17,543 nucleotides of DNA from Dunaliella salina (taxonomy: Eukaryota; Chlorophyta; Chlorophyceae; Chlamydomonadales; Dunaliellaceae), in NCBI GenBank assembly GCA_002284615.2, contig MU069899.1, positions 105,576-123,118 of the forward strand. The letters run 5' to 3'. Shown piece after piece: positions 8,129 to 16,240 of this stretch. Numbering within the stretch: the stretch's first letter is position 1; each line of letters starts with the position of its first letter. Below the pieces are notes generated by a model. The model did not search any database and was not told the DNA's origin. It was given only the letters and a program-made list of their open reading frames with translations. Position numbers and translations under genes: made by a program.

Positions 8129-8199
8129 ATGGCGGGAACAAGGCCAAGAATAGCTGTCTCGAACCCCGTGGTGGACCTGGACGGGGATGAACAGACCAG
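8129..8199 (+). CDS. IDH: NADP-dependent isocitrate dehydrogenase, exon 1
   Basis: The translation contains RIAVSNPVVDLDGDEQTR, the conserved N-terminal strand of eukaryotic NADP-IDH (typical form NPVVEMDGDEMTR). The enzyme oxidatively decarboxylates isocitrate to 2-oxoglutarate with NADP+. The start ATG at 8129 sits in a CAGCAGCATGG context, is the first ATG of the frame, and leaves only five residues before the conserved strand. There is no visible targeting peptide, which suggests a cytosolic form unless an upstream exon exists. The exon ends with AG of a split Arg codon (phase 2) followed by GCAAGA, a GC-type donor. The next coding block, equivalent to human IDH1 residues 21-90, was not found between here and 11215. 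Confidence 0.85.
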
Positions 8200-9097
8200 G
8201 CAAGAGCTGTACACTTGTAAAAGCTCCTGCACTCAATACGTACAAACCAGGGTANTCTGTTAGTTGAGAAGACTCAACCTGCTGTCCACATCAGCCAAGA
8301 CAGTTGAGGAAGGCAGCCAAGTNNTNGCCTCCAGCAAGTGTGTAGGTGCACCAAGGAGAAGGAGACAGCCAGANAAAACATTCATCCACTCAGTTCCCGA
8401 ATGCAATCAACAGCGTTCCTGAGTCCTGAGGAATACCGCATTCAGATGCAAAATACAGGATGAAGCGCTGCTGTGTCTGTGGAAGGATATTCATTGCTTT
8501 TTNTAGAGCTTACCCTCCAGCAAGTGTACAGGTGCACCAAGGAGAAGGGAAAAAATTAAATTACGACAGCTGCACATGCTGTTGTTTTTGTNTACACATG
8601 ACAACTGTTGTACATTACATTACATAAAGTTTTCAGCACATGTTGCACATTATTGTTCAGCACAGGACTGGGGATTCCCCAGTTCTGCTTTGCAAGCTCC
8701 TGTGAGAGCAACTCAGTGTCCTCGTGCTTCTCCTTGTTTCTTCTGTGCCTTAGCAACTCTGTCATCAATGTCTTGTGTAGCTGGAGGACTCGTCAGAGTC
8801 CGACATCTGTCATCAATAAATTTGAGGCCTTCTGAGGCTGCTGCTGTGTGCAGCAAGACTGAAAGAAAATATTATTTCCTTTTGTCTCTTAATTTTCCTG
8901 TGGCTTCGGCTGAGCAGTTAGTTTGTGTGGTCAGGGTTGTTTGTTACCCTGAGTAGGCTCTCTTTGAATCAATCCGTCAGCCTCGAGTGTAACATCCTAC
9001 ACCAGCAATCGTCAGACTCAGAGCCCGGCGCATATCCAGGCTGCGTCCGGTGAGTAGTATAGGAGGAACTCAAGCAAGGAAGCATCCCAAGCATTAG

Positions 9098-9215
9098 CCA
9101 GTACCATCTGCCCCTCCCAGGGTCCAGATACACCCTTCCAGTACCATCTGCCCCTCCCAGGGTCCAGGTACACCCTTCCAGTACCATCTGCCCCTCCCAG
9201 GGTCCAGGTACACTC
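9098..9215. repeat. 40-bp minisatellite, about 3 copies
   Basis: The unit CCAGTACCATCTGCCCCTCC plus CAGGGTCCAGRTACACCCTT starts at 9098, 9138 and 9178. Copies are nearly identical, so the expansion is recent. Repetitive ORFs on the minus strand follow from it. Confidence 0.95.
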
Positions 9216-9457
9216 AATCCGAGTGCCAGCATTCAATTGCGCTAGGTGATCTGCATTTCAGTCTCGAATCTCACGGAATCTTCTAGGAATCTCGCCAGCC
9301 ACAAACTCATTCCACCAAGCCCCAGGCCCTGCAGCACTCATTGCAGCGCGGGCCGAGGCGCAGGGGAGCAGCCTTAGCAGAAGGGGCAGCAACTCATAAC
9401 CCCTGTGCTCCTCAGCAACCATCTCTCCCCTGTCTAGTTGGCGCAGTGAATTGAACA

Positions 9458-9575
9458 GCGAAGTTAACACACACGACAGTTGCTGGAATTATCTCTATTC
9501 CCTACACTATTGATCCCATATGCAAACTTGGCCTAACAAAAGACAAAGCTTACAAAACTGCCAACAAGAGGATGA
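9458..9575 (+). pseudogene. LINE subfamily B fragment (RLE C-terminal part)
   Basis: The translation gives VAGIISIPYTIDP and KLGLTKDKAYKTANK, matching the segment VAGTVYNPYTINP ... LGLTKEKA of copy E. Only about 110 bp remain and no 3' UTR follows. It lies inside the putative first IDH intron. Confidence 0.7.
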
Positions 9576-9593
9576 CAAGCCGCTGATGCTTCT

Positions 9594-9720
9594 TTGCAGC
9601 CCAAGAAAAATTTGCATTCTGAGTCTCCAAGTGCCTCAGTAAGTGTTCATGCTTTCATTGCAGCCCAAGAAAATTTGCATCCTGAGTCTCCAAGTGCCTC
9701 AGTAAGTGTTCATGCTTTCA
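9594..9720 (+). repeat. Tandemly duplicated 64-bp segment with exon-like borders
   Basis: Two units (9594-9657 and 9658-9720) differ at very few positions. Each reads TTGCAG, then 38-39 bases, then GTAAGTGTTCATGCTTTCA. TTGCAG is a good acceptor and GTAAGT a strong donor, so each unit looks like a microexon with its flanks. The enclosed codons do not match IDH. Confidence 0.8.
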
Positions 9721-9985
9721 TCTTCCTGGTGTGCAAGTGCCTCAAGGACACAAGTCCCTTGCAAGGGACTCCAATTGGCTATATGACTCTGCGTCCTGAT
9801 GCTAGGAACACTGTCCTTTCGGCCTAGCTGATTCTTAGCTGCTCTCGCTGCATCCGGGCTCACATCGAGGATACCCTTGCATTATATTCAATACTTCATT
9901 GAAATATTCGAAAGTATTCCTATAACATTATAAGTGCACGAGGTGCAACCGGGGTCAAGTGTTACATTTGCTGTGGCGCTTGTGN

Positions 9986-10062
<77 letters not shown>

Positions 10063-10091
10063 GTTTGTGTGTGTATGTGTGTATGTGTGTC
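9986..10091 (+). repeat. (TG)n microsatellite
   Basis: Seventy-two bases of pure TG (9986-10057), then imperfect TG with C, TTT and A interruptions to about 10091. An N precedes the tract. Confidence 0.97.
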
Positions 10092-10296
10092 AACATTATC
10101 TGTGCTTCAACCTCCAGCTTCAAACACTTGACAACCCTGGTGGTATACAGCCAAAGATAGCAAGCAGTGGCCTCTTGTAGCACCAGCTGAAAACCATGTG
10201 CATTGATTCTCTTTTTGCGGTTTTGCTAGACCCGATCCCATTGTTGCTCACTCACCATGCTGCAGCCATTTGCATCCCATGTGAACTTGATGCTGT

Positions 10297-10482
10297 GTGT
10301 GTAAATGTGTGGGTATGTAGGTTTGGGTGGGCGTTGGTGTATGGATGTTGGGTGAGGGTGCTGGTGTGTCTGTGTGGGTGGTAGGTGTGGATGTAGGTGT
10401 GGGTGTGCGGGTGAGTTTAAGGTGTGGGTGTAGGTGTATGGGGGTTATCAGTGTGGATGTGGGTGTGGGTGTGGGTATTGGC
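10297..10482 (+). repeat. Degenerate GTGTGGGTG-rich repeat
   Basis: Variants of GGTGTGGGTGTAGGTGTG with irregular 6- and 12-base spacing. The + strand is strongly G/T. Several GGG runs could allow quadruplex formation. It is not a canonical telomere repeat. Confidence 0.85.
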
Positions 10483-11215
10483 TGCACATGGCAGTAGAAA
10501 AGAGGATGAGAGCAAATAACCCCAACTTAGCCAATTTGTGGGGTTCTACTCTGGCAACAGCAAACTCTTGCGCGCCTCCCAGACTAGGCCCTTCCTAACT
10601 CAGCTTTCAGCCCAGTGTTTGTGCTAGGGTGCTGAAGAAAGGGAGAAGGGGGCAGTGTGGCGACCCAAGAACACTTCCAGGGTTCTCCATTCTGTCACAT
10701 TTACCCTCAGGTGTGTTGCAGTGATAACGCAAACACTAATTCGTCAGGAATGGGTTCAGTTGGTGGTCCGGGAAGGTCAGGGAGAGCAAGAGGGTCTGTG
10801 GGCTTAGGTGGACCTCAGAGGCGCTTTTCTGTTTTCCTTACAAGGAGCACCTCCAGAGAGCTTTTTCCCCACATGTCTTTTTCAATTAAACCACCACAAT
10901 TTCTACCTGAATGCAAAATTTAGGTTTAAGATCCTGAGGTTTGCTCTGATTCCAACCAAACTCTGGCCGAGATTGAGCCCAGACTCCTGTAGCGAAATAA
11001 AAAGTAAAGAAATTTCTCATGCACTTCTTACTACCTTGGTAGCAATAAGAGGTATCAGAATTGGGTACTTGCATTAGTTACGGCAGTTCTGTGTCATACA
11101 CATGTGTTTGGACCCTCTGAAATGAGTGCTATGCTGCACTAAGAGTTTGCTCACAGCCCTGTCCCAATTTGACCAGAGGTGTGTTGATGGACCCTACCCT
11201 CTATATGGCTTGCAG

Positions 11216-11271
11216 ATGTGGAAGAGCCCAAATGGTACCATCCGCAACATTTTGAATGGCACAGTTTTCAG
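11216..11271 (+). CDS. IDH: NADP-dependent isocitrate dehydrogenase, substrate-binding exon
   Basis: The 56-bp exon encodes MWKSPNGTIRNILNGTVF plus the first two bases of Arg. It is preceded by ...ATATGGCTTGCAG and followed by GTGCGTGCC. The block is almost invariant in eukaryotic NADP-IDH. It carries the equivalents of human IDH1 Ser94, Asn96, Arg100 and (split codon) Arg109, which bind isocitrate. It starts in phase 0 and ends in phase 2, joining exactly to the next recognised exon (AG|G = Arg). No substitutions hit the active-site residues, which argues for a gene under selection until recently. Confidence 0.93.
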
Positions 11272-11887
11272 GTGCGTGCCAGCTGAGGTGTTTGCAACCT
11301 GCTTAAGTTTTCCTCCCTTCTCTGTTTCTCCCGTCAACATAAATGTGTATTTGATGCGAGTGCATGCACTTGCATCTGCACGTTCATCCATTGCTCTAGC
11401 AGGTGCAGGAAAAAGAGAGGGCATAAAGTTTGATGTGAGCTCCATGGACTTTGGTTTTGTTTATGAAAATATGCCTCTTTGGAGTTCATTTAATGACGCC
11501 TTGCAAAAGAAGAAGCTTATCTCAAGTTCCGTCCTAGTTTTATTTCTTCTTTCTGGTGAAGGAGGCTTGTGGCATTTTAAGCTTGCGCTTCATAGCTTGT
11601 CAATGTTAAAGGTGTCTCACTGCCTTTGCAGGTTTCCTTTTGGAGGCAAATCTTTGCTTGGCTGCTGGTTGCCGCACCCTTCCCTTGCGCTCCCCTGTTT
11701 GTGATGCAACTGTTCACGCATCCTTTGATGTTATCATCTGGATGCATGAAACTCATTGAGAAGGTTTTACGCACGTTTAAAGCCACTGTTCAGAAGCACA
11801 CGACTGCTAAGTTGTGCCTTGAAAAAAGATTTCAAGAGGCTCCAACATGAAAGTAGTGCACAAAATCATGCAAGAAACTGGATGCAG
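11272..11887 (+). other. IDH intron, 616 bp
   Basis: The donor is GTGCGTGCC and the acceptor is ACTGGATGCAG. The phase-2 junction restores an Arg codon and the order of the conserved protein, so this intron is well supported. ORFs of up to 192 codons that cross from the preceding exon into it are read-through of non-coding sequence. Confidence 0.85.
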
Positions 11888-11956
11888 GGAGCCCATCGTC
11901 ATCTCCAACATCCCTCGCTTGGTGCCTGGATGGAAGCAGCCCATCGTGATTGGCAG
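11888..11956 (+). CDS. IDH: NADP-dependent isocitrate dehydrogenase exon ending at the Arg132-equivalent
   Basis: The 69-bp exon has split Arg codons on both sides (phase 2/2). It encodes EPIVISNIPRLVPGWKQPIV then IG, matching human [22 protein letters not shown]. The second split codon (AG|.) is the counterpart of Arg132, an isocitrate-binding residue. The donor is CAG|GTGTGAG. The final 17 bases of this exon and the following intron bases are the founder of the tandem array that starts here. The next block, human residues 133-221 with Tyr139 and Lys212, was not found before 15328. Confidence 0.93.
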
Positions 11957-13204
11957 GTGTGAGCAGTGTGAGCAGATTGAGCCCATTGTGATCGGTAGGT
12001 GTGTGCAGTGTGAGTTGAAAAAGGATGGAAGCAGCCCATCATGAATCGCAGGTGCGAGCAGTGTGAGCAATTAGAGCCCCTCGTGATTGGCATGTGTGAG
12101 CAGTGAGAGCAGTGTGAGTGGTTTGAGCCTACTGTGTTTGGCACGTGTGAGCAGTGTGAGCAGTAGGAGTGGTTTGAGCCCATTGTCATTGGCAGGAGTG
12201 AGCTGTGTGAGCGGTGTGAGCAGTGTGCGCAGTTTGAGCCCACCGTGATTGGCAGGTGTGAGCAGTGTGAGCATCGTGAGCCCATTGTGATTGGCATGTG
12301 TGAGCGGTGTGAGCATTGTGAGCAGTTTGAGCAGTTGAGCCCATCGTGGTTGGCAAGTGTGAGCGGTGTGCCGGCGTGCCCCTTGTGGTTGGCAGGTGTG
12401 AGCAGTGTGAGCAGTGTGAACAGTGTGAGCCCATTGTGGTTAGCAGGTGTGAGCAGTGTAAGCAGGTTGAGCTAATCGTGATTGGCAGGTGTGAGTGGTA
12501 TGAGCAGTGTGAGTGGTGTGAGCAGTGTGTGCAGTTTGAGCCCGCTGTGTTTGGCAGGTGTGTGCAGTGTGAACAGAGTGAGTGGTTTGAGCCGATTGTA
12601 ATTGGTATGTGTATGCAGTGTGAGCAGTTTGAGCCCAATCACAATATTGGTGATTGGCAGGTGTGACCAATGTGAGCAGTTGAAGCCCATTCTGATTTGC
12701 AGGTATGTGCAGTGTCAGCAGTATGAACAGTTTGAGCAGTTTGAGCCCATCGTAATTGGCAGGTGTGACCAATTTGAGCAGTTTGAAACCATTGTGATTT
12801 GCAGGTATGTGCAGTGTGCGCAGTTTTAGCCCATCATGATTGGCAGGTGTGACCAATGTGAGCAGTTTGAGCCCATTGTGATTTGCAGGTATGTGCAGTG
12901 TGAGCAGTGCGAGCAGTTTGGAAAGGCAGGTGTGTGCAGTGTGAGCAAAGTGAGCAGTATAAGCGGTTTGAGCCTATCGTGATTGGCAGGTGTGACCATT
13001 GTGAGCAGTTTGAGCCCATTGTGGTTGGCAGGTATGTGCAGTGTGAGCATAGTGTGAGCAGTTTGAGCACTTTGAGCCCATCGTGATTGGCAGGTGTGAC
13101 CAATATGGGCAGTTTGAGCCCATTGTGGTTGGCAGGTATGTGCAGTGTGAGTGGTGCGAGCAGTTTGAGCCCATCATGAATGGCATGTGTGAGCAGTGTG
13201 AGCT
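11939..13204 (+). repeat. Exon-intron junction array: about 26 units of a 42-bp (plus n x 9) repeat
   Basis: The unit is CCCATCGTGATTGGCAGGTG followed by TGAGCAGTGTGAGCAGTTTGAG. Its first 17 bases are the end of the IDH exon and the rest is the start of the intron. Unit lengths are mostly 42, 51, 60 or 69 bp because a nested GTGTGAGCA nonamer varies in number. One unit near 12025-12055 carries a longer exon piece (GGATGGAAGCAGCCCATC). From about 12630 two unit types alternate: one with GGCAGGTGTGACCAA, the other with TTGCAGGTATGTGCAG. Unit lengths are multiples of 3, so long ORFs appear on both strands. They have internal stops and no protein family, and are not taken as genes. Confidence 0.95.
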
Positions 13205-13667
13205 GGAAAAGGAAAGTTAAAGAAAGAGGAAAAAAACTTCCTGAAGAGTGGAAGCACTCCCTACAGTGTATGAGCAACACCAGCTTTACAAGGGTCACAA
13301 GGTCCACAAGAGAGGGGCCCTCAGTCAGTCAGAGCGCATGCCTGCTTGCAACAGCTTGACAATTGGATTTGCCTTTCGGAAAGGCACTTTGTCAGCCCTT
13401 GTGTTGATCTGCAGCCTAATGTGCTCATCAGGTGTGAGCAGAGCTGATGGAAGGAAGCGGTGGTTGCCATGCTGATGCTGCCTTAAGTTCACACAGTTTA
13501 CAAAAGGTTTAAAGCAAGGAAAGGAGCCATCAGCCAAAACCTGGACCTGCCTGAAGGGCATGTGCAAGTGGAAACAAGGAGAACAGCGTGCTTGTACGGG
13601 TAAGAGCATGCCCACACAAAAGGATCAGCTTTTTTGTTGCTGCGCATTGCTCATGAAAATTGGTCTT

Positions 13668-13678
<11 letters not shown>

Positions 13679-13701
<23 letters not shown>

Positions 13702-13702
13702 N

Positions 13703-13752
<50 letters not shown>
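13679..13752. repeat. (AC)n-N-(TG)n inverted microsatellite
   Basis: Twenty-three bases of AC are followed by a single N at 13702 and fifty bases of TG. The two arms are perfectly self-complementary. It may be a real hairpin-forming tract, or an assembly join through the N. Confidence 0.93.
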
Positions 13753-13753
<1 letters not shown>

Positions 13754-13912
13754 ATGTGAGCGCGCTGATAGGCTGGGCGCATGCGCTATGACAGGATTGT
13801 TGGCTTTGGGCATTTACTTACCGTACACAACATACTTACCGGCACATGATTATTACGCATTGTGTATCTTTTTTCAAGGTGTGCGAATTGCGTAATGGGG
13901 TTTTACAGTGGG

Positions 13913-13982
13913 ATGCGTAAAGGTGCATAAAGGTGCATAAAGGTGCGGAATGGTGCGTAAAGGCGCGTAAAGGTGTGCAAAG
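13913..13982 (+). repeat. 10-bp tandem repeat, 7 units
   Basis: Units of the form GTGCRTAAAG: ATGCGTAAAG, GTGCATAAAG twice, GTGCGGAATG, GTGCGTAAAG, GCGCGTAAAG, GTGTGCAAAG. No function is apparent. Confidence 0.95.
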
Positions 13983-14557
13983 AAAAAACTGCAGTGAGCT
14001 TTCTGACGCGCAATGGAGAAACTCAGTTGCTGATAAAAGGGGACGAGAACTGGTCACGAGACGGTGCGGCATTAAAAACGTGTCTTGGTAAGACCTCTTG
14101 ATTGGCCAATCGGCATAGCGAAGTTGCTAGTTTGAAAGAACTCCTCAGAAACTTCTCTATATGCATGCGGCCTTTTATGCTTGTGCAGTCTTTCCTTTCC
14201 TTTTTTCAGTTTTAAACACGTACTTGGTGATTTCTACAAAGGATTACAAGGGTCACAAGGAAAAAGGAGGCCTCCAGTCAAACCGACCAAATGCTAGCCC
14301 GTTCAAAATAAAAAAAGAGGAGTTCATGAAGAGTGCTCCTCTCAAGTGCTTGGTTGTAATCTCTACAAAGTAAAGTTTGTGTCACTGCCGATGAGCTTGT
14401 GCTTTCTAAGTTCGCAGAGAACAAGTGCAGCTGCATGCAAATACACATGTGCTCCAGCTTGCTTGAAGAAAATTGGGAAGCCCATACCTGGCTCTGTCGG
14501 ACACAGGGTTCACACTGCGACAGGCTCGGAAGGGCTTTTGCAGGATTGGCCCATTCC

Positions 14558-14791
14558 CTCTATTACACAGCAAATGCATCAAATTTTGAGCACTCAATAC
14601 ACAGCAAATGCTCCTCCAGCAAATGCTCCTCCAGCAAATGCTCCTCCAGCAAATGCTCCTCCAGCAAATGCTCCTCCAGCAAATGCTCCTATTACACAGC
14701 AAATGCATCAAATTTTGAGCACTCAATACTTCACTTCAAATGTGTCTACTTATGACACAGCAAATGCATCATATTTTGAGGACTCAATATG
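14558..14791 (+). repeat. 15-bp repeat nested in a larger duplication
   Basis: CAAATGCTCCTCCAG is repeated five times from 14605, then partially. It is bracketed by two copies of CTATTACACAGCAAATGCAT plus CAAATTTTGAGCACTCAATAC (about 14559-14600 and 14689-14730), with a third diverged copy at 14754-14791. The 15-base period gives a PPANA repeat in one frame and SSKC in another, with no sign of coding constraint. Confidence 0.95.
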
Positions 14792-15327
14792 GGCACACGG
14801 TATTGGCACACAGAGGAAAATAATGTGGCGAACCCAGGCTTTTGCCATTTTTTGCCAATTCCGCCGCAAATGCGGGCAGCCTCAAGCTGAGGAAAGGAAT
14901 CACATCCACAATGGGCAGCAAAAATAAGTCCCTTAAGTTCTTTAGACCGCTCATGCACCTCAAAAGCTGACTGCAGAGTTCTGCGACCCAAATTTCCAAT
15001 CCACCCCAGTGCAAGTTGCAGTTTAAAGCCCAGATTGCTGATCCGCCTTGTTGGAGACTGCAGAGGTGCGCGTTCCAAAGCCCAAGCCAGTCCAAGATAC
15101 TCCAGCTTATTGCAGAGTCTCATATGATTGCGGAGTTTCACAAGACAAACGAGAAACCTGACCATAAATGCGTGCCTCAGGCTTATTGCAGACGTCCAAA
15201 GGCAAGGGAGGAACCAAACCATGAATGTTTCCTCAGGCCCCTCGAAATATTTGTCTCAGGGTCCTGCAGCCATTTGCAGAAGTTCATGCATTCAACCTGG
15301 AACCTTTTGTATTCACGTGTTCCCCAG

Positions 15328-15431
15328 ATTCCTGGAGATTTTTGCAGAAGCATATGAGACAAAGTACAAGGCTCTGTTTGAGGCTGCTGGCATTTGGTAC
15401 GAGCACAGGCTCATCGATGACATGGTGGCTC

Positions 15432-15433
<2 letters not shown>
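15328..15433 (+). CDS. IDH: NADP-dependent isocitrate dehydrogenase exon with LIDDMVAQ motif
   Basis: The exon is preceded by CGTGTTCCCCAG. Its first base completes an Arg codon (phase 2), then come 35 codons: [35 protein letters not shown]. The human counterpart is residues 223-257. The first Asp of LIDDMVAQ is the Asp252 equivalent, which contributes to the divalent metal site of the partner subunit in the dimer. The exon ends on a full CAG codon (phase 0) and the next base starts an uninterrupted (GT)n tract. The following conserved exon (SEGGFVWACKNYDGDVQSD) was not seen in the remaining 2.1 kb. Confidence 0.93.

Positions 15434-15502
<69 letters not shown>
15434..15502 (+). repeat. (GT)n microsatellite forming the IDH 5' splice site
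   Basis: Sixty-nine bases of pure GT begin at the first intron base, followed by degenerate GCGTGC/GTGAG repeats to about 15580. Any GT in the tract could in principle be used as donor. Only the first keeps the exon end intact. Confidence 0.97.
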
Positions 15503-15512
<10 letters not shown>

Positions 15513-15847
15513 CGTGCGCGCATGAGTGCGTGCGTGAGTGTATGCGAGCATGCATGCTTGTGAGCGTGCGTGCGTGTGTGCTGGACAAGGGCGTGTCGGT
15601 CTTGTAAGGAGGAGCGAAAAAGGAGAGTGCTAGCTGAAAAGGCCTTTTGATGGTTTGTGCGACCATGGCTGTAGGCATACTTGCTCCTGCCATACTTCGC
15701 AAGTGGGCTTTGTCCATCACCCCGTAAGTTTTAAGTATACAGTAACTAAGAGCGCTGAGTTTGTGAGCTCAGTGCAAATTTGAGCAGCAGCTGGTGGAGG
15801 GTACATCTCATTAGGATGGAGGTTCTGGTCAGCAGCTGGAAGAAAAT
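15503..15847 (+). other. Degenerate GT/GC repeat tail, then unassigned sequence
   Basis: Imperfect GT/GC-rich repeats to about 15580, then no recognised coding sequence. A strong donor-like CACCCC|GTAAGT lies at 15723, but the upstream frame has no recognisable domain. Confidence 0.4.
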
Positions 15848-16153
15848 ATGTCCGCCCAGGGATCCACATCATGGGCTGGAATGGAGACAGAGGGGGAAAT
15901 AGATGAGCAAGAAGCAGGAGTTGAAGGGGCTATGGATGTAGAGGAGGATGAAGGAGAGGGTGGAGGGAAAGAAGGAGAGGGAGAGGTCCATGCAGCGGTT
16001 CATGGCAGAAGGCGCGAACGTGTGAAGAAAACACAACTTTCGTACCAACTGCACAGGGACGTCAACGCTGCATGGAACCTGTGGGAAGTGTGTGTGGCTC
16101 AGTACTTTGGGCACCCTAGGCCTGGGTATCTGAGAGCGCACGCAGCGGCTTAG
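15848..16153 (+). pseudogene. Fanzor/TnpB-like C-terminal fragment
   Basis: The 101-codon frame begins with an acidic, Glu/Gly-rich low-complexity half (EEDEGEGGGKEGEGE). It ends with KKTQLSYQLHRDVNAAWNLW, EVCVAQYFGHPRPGYLRAH. The string HRDVNAAWN followed some 15 residues on by a RPxYL box is the typical end of TnpB-family RuvC nucleases, including eukaryotic Fanzors. The Asp of RDVNAA is the third RuvC catalytic acid. The usual Cys4 zinc finger just upstream is absent, as are the first two RuvC motifs, so this is a truncated remnant or the last exon of a gene whose other exons I cannot see. The true start is unknown; 15848 is only the first ATG of the frame. A chance match to a short motif cannot be excluded. 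Confidence 0.5.
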
Positions 16154-16240
16154 CCGCCAGGGGCCACATTGCTGCCTCAGTTGGACATGCGCCGCGGAAT
16201 TAAATCGGTGCACTAAGTAGCTGTCCTATCTTTTATATTG

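Larger units (their letters stand above)
8200..11215 (+). other. Putative IDH intron region, missing one coding block
   Basis: About 3 kb between the first two recognised IDH exons. It holds a GC donor at 8200, a 35-bp direct repeat (8328-8362 and 8514-8548, two mismatches), a 40-bp minisatellite, a LINE fragment, a duplicated exon-like segment and two GT-rich tracts, all listed separately. I looked for the conserved IDH segments KYYDLGL, DDKVT and CATITPDEAR in all three + frames and saw none. The remaining sequence (8549-9090, 9720-9980, 10490-11210) shows nothing recognisable. Confidence 0.5.
13205..15327 (+). other. Remainder of the long IDH intron region; one coding block not found
   Basis: It contains three further repeats, listed separately. 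A 17-bp segment (TTACAAGGGTCACAAGG) occurs at about 13286 and 14244. I searched for the conserved IDH strings GDQY.ATDF, FAHS.FQ and STKNTIL and saw none. A 158-codon minus-strand ORF (14746-15222) has no recognisable domain and overlaps a tandem repeat. The rest shows nothing. Confidence 0.45.

Noticed and set aside
9258..9470. A minus-strand ORF with GPGAWWNEFVAGEIPRRFREI
   Set aside because: It looks protein-like but matches no family I know, is only 70 codons, and overlaps the edge of a LINE fragment.
10297..10482. An interstitial telomere repeat
   Set aside because: The GTGTGGGTGTAGG variants do not follow the TTTAGGG, TTTTAGGG or TTAGGG consensus.
11126..11704. A 192-codon ORF containing the MWKSPNGT block
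   Set aside because: Only 11216-11271 matches IDH. The rest is intron read-through on both sides.
11939..13204. A CRISPR-like array of direct repeats
   Set aside because: The units are head-to-tail with variable length, have no unique spacers, and derive from an IDH exon end in a eukaryotic gene.
11807..13307. Long minus-strand ORFs rich in Cys/His (HCSHLPITMGSN-like), resembling a zinc-finger repeat protein
   Set aside because: They arise from an array whose unit length is a multiple of 3, and they stop and restart in several overlapping frames. No linker or fold matches a zinc-finger family.
14545..14595. DWPIPSITQQMHQIL after a TTTTGCAG acceptor, considered as the missing IDH KGWPLYLSTKNTIL block
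   Set aside because: It needs extra residues to align, lacks the Lys212-type TKN motif, and the same sequence is part of a local repeat.
14346..14927. A 193-codon ORF with PPANA repeats
   Set aside because: The repeat is readable in all frames, there is no conserved flank, and stops surround it. It is best explained as a minisatellite.
14746..15222. A 158-codon minus-strand ORF with leucine-rich appearance
   Set aside because: No true leucine-rich-repeat consensus, it overlaps a tandem repeat and lies within the IDH intron region. It cannot be supported as a gene.
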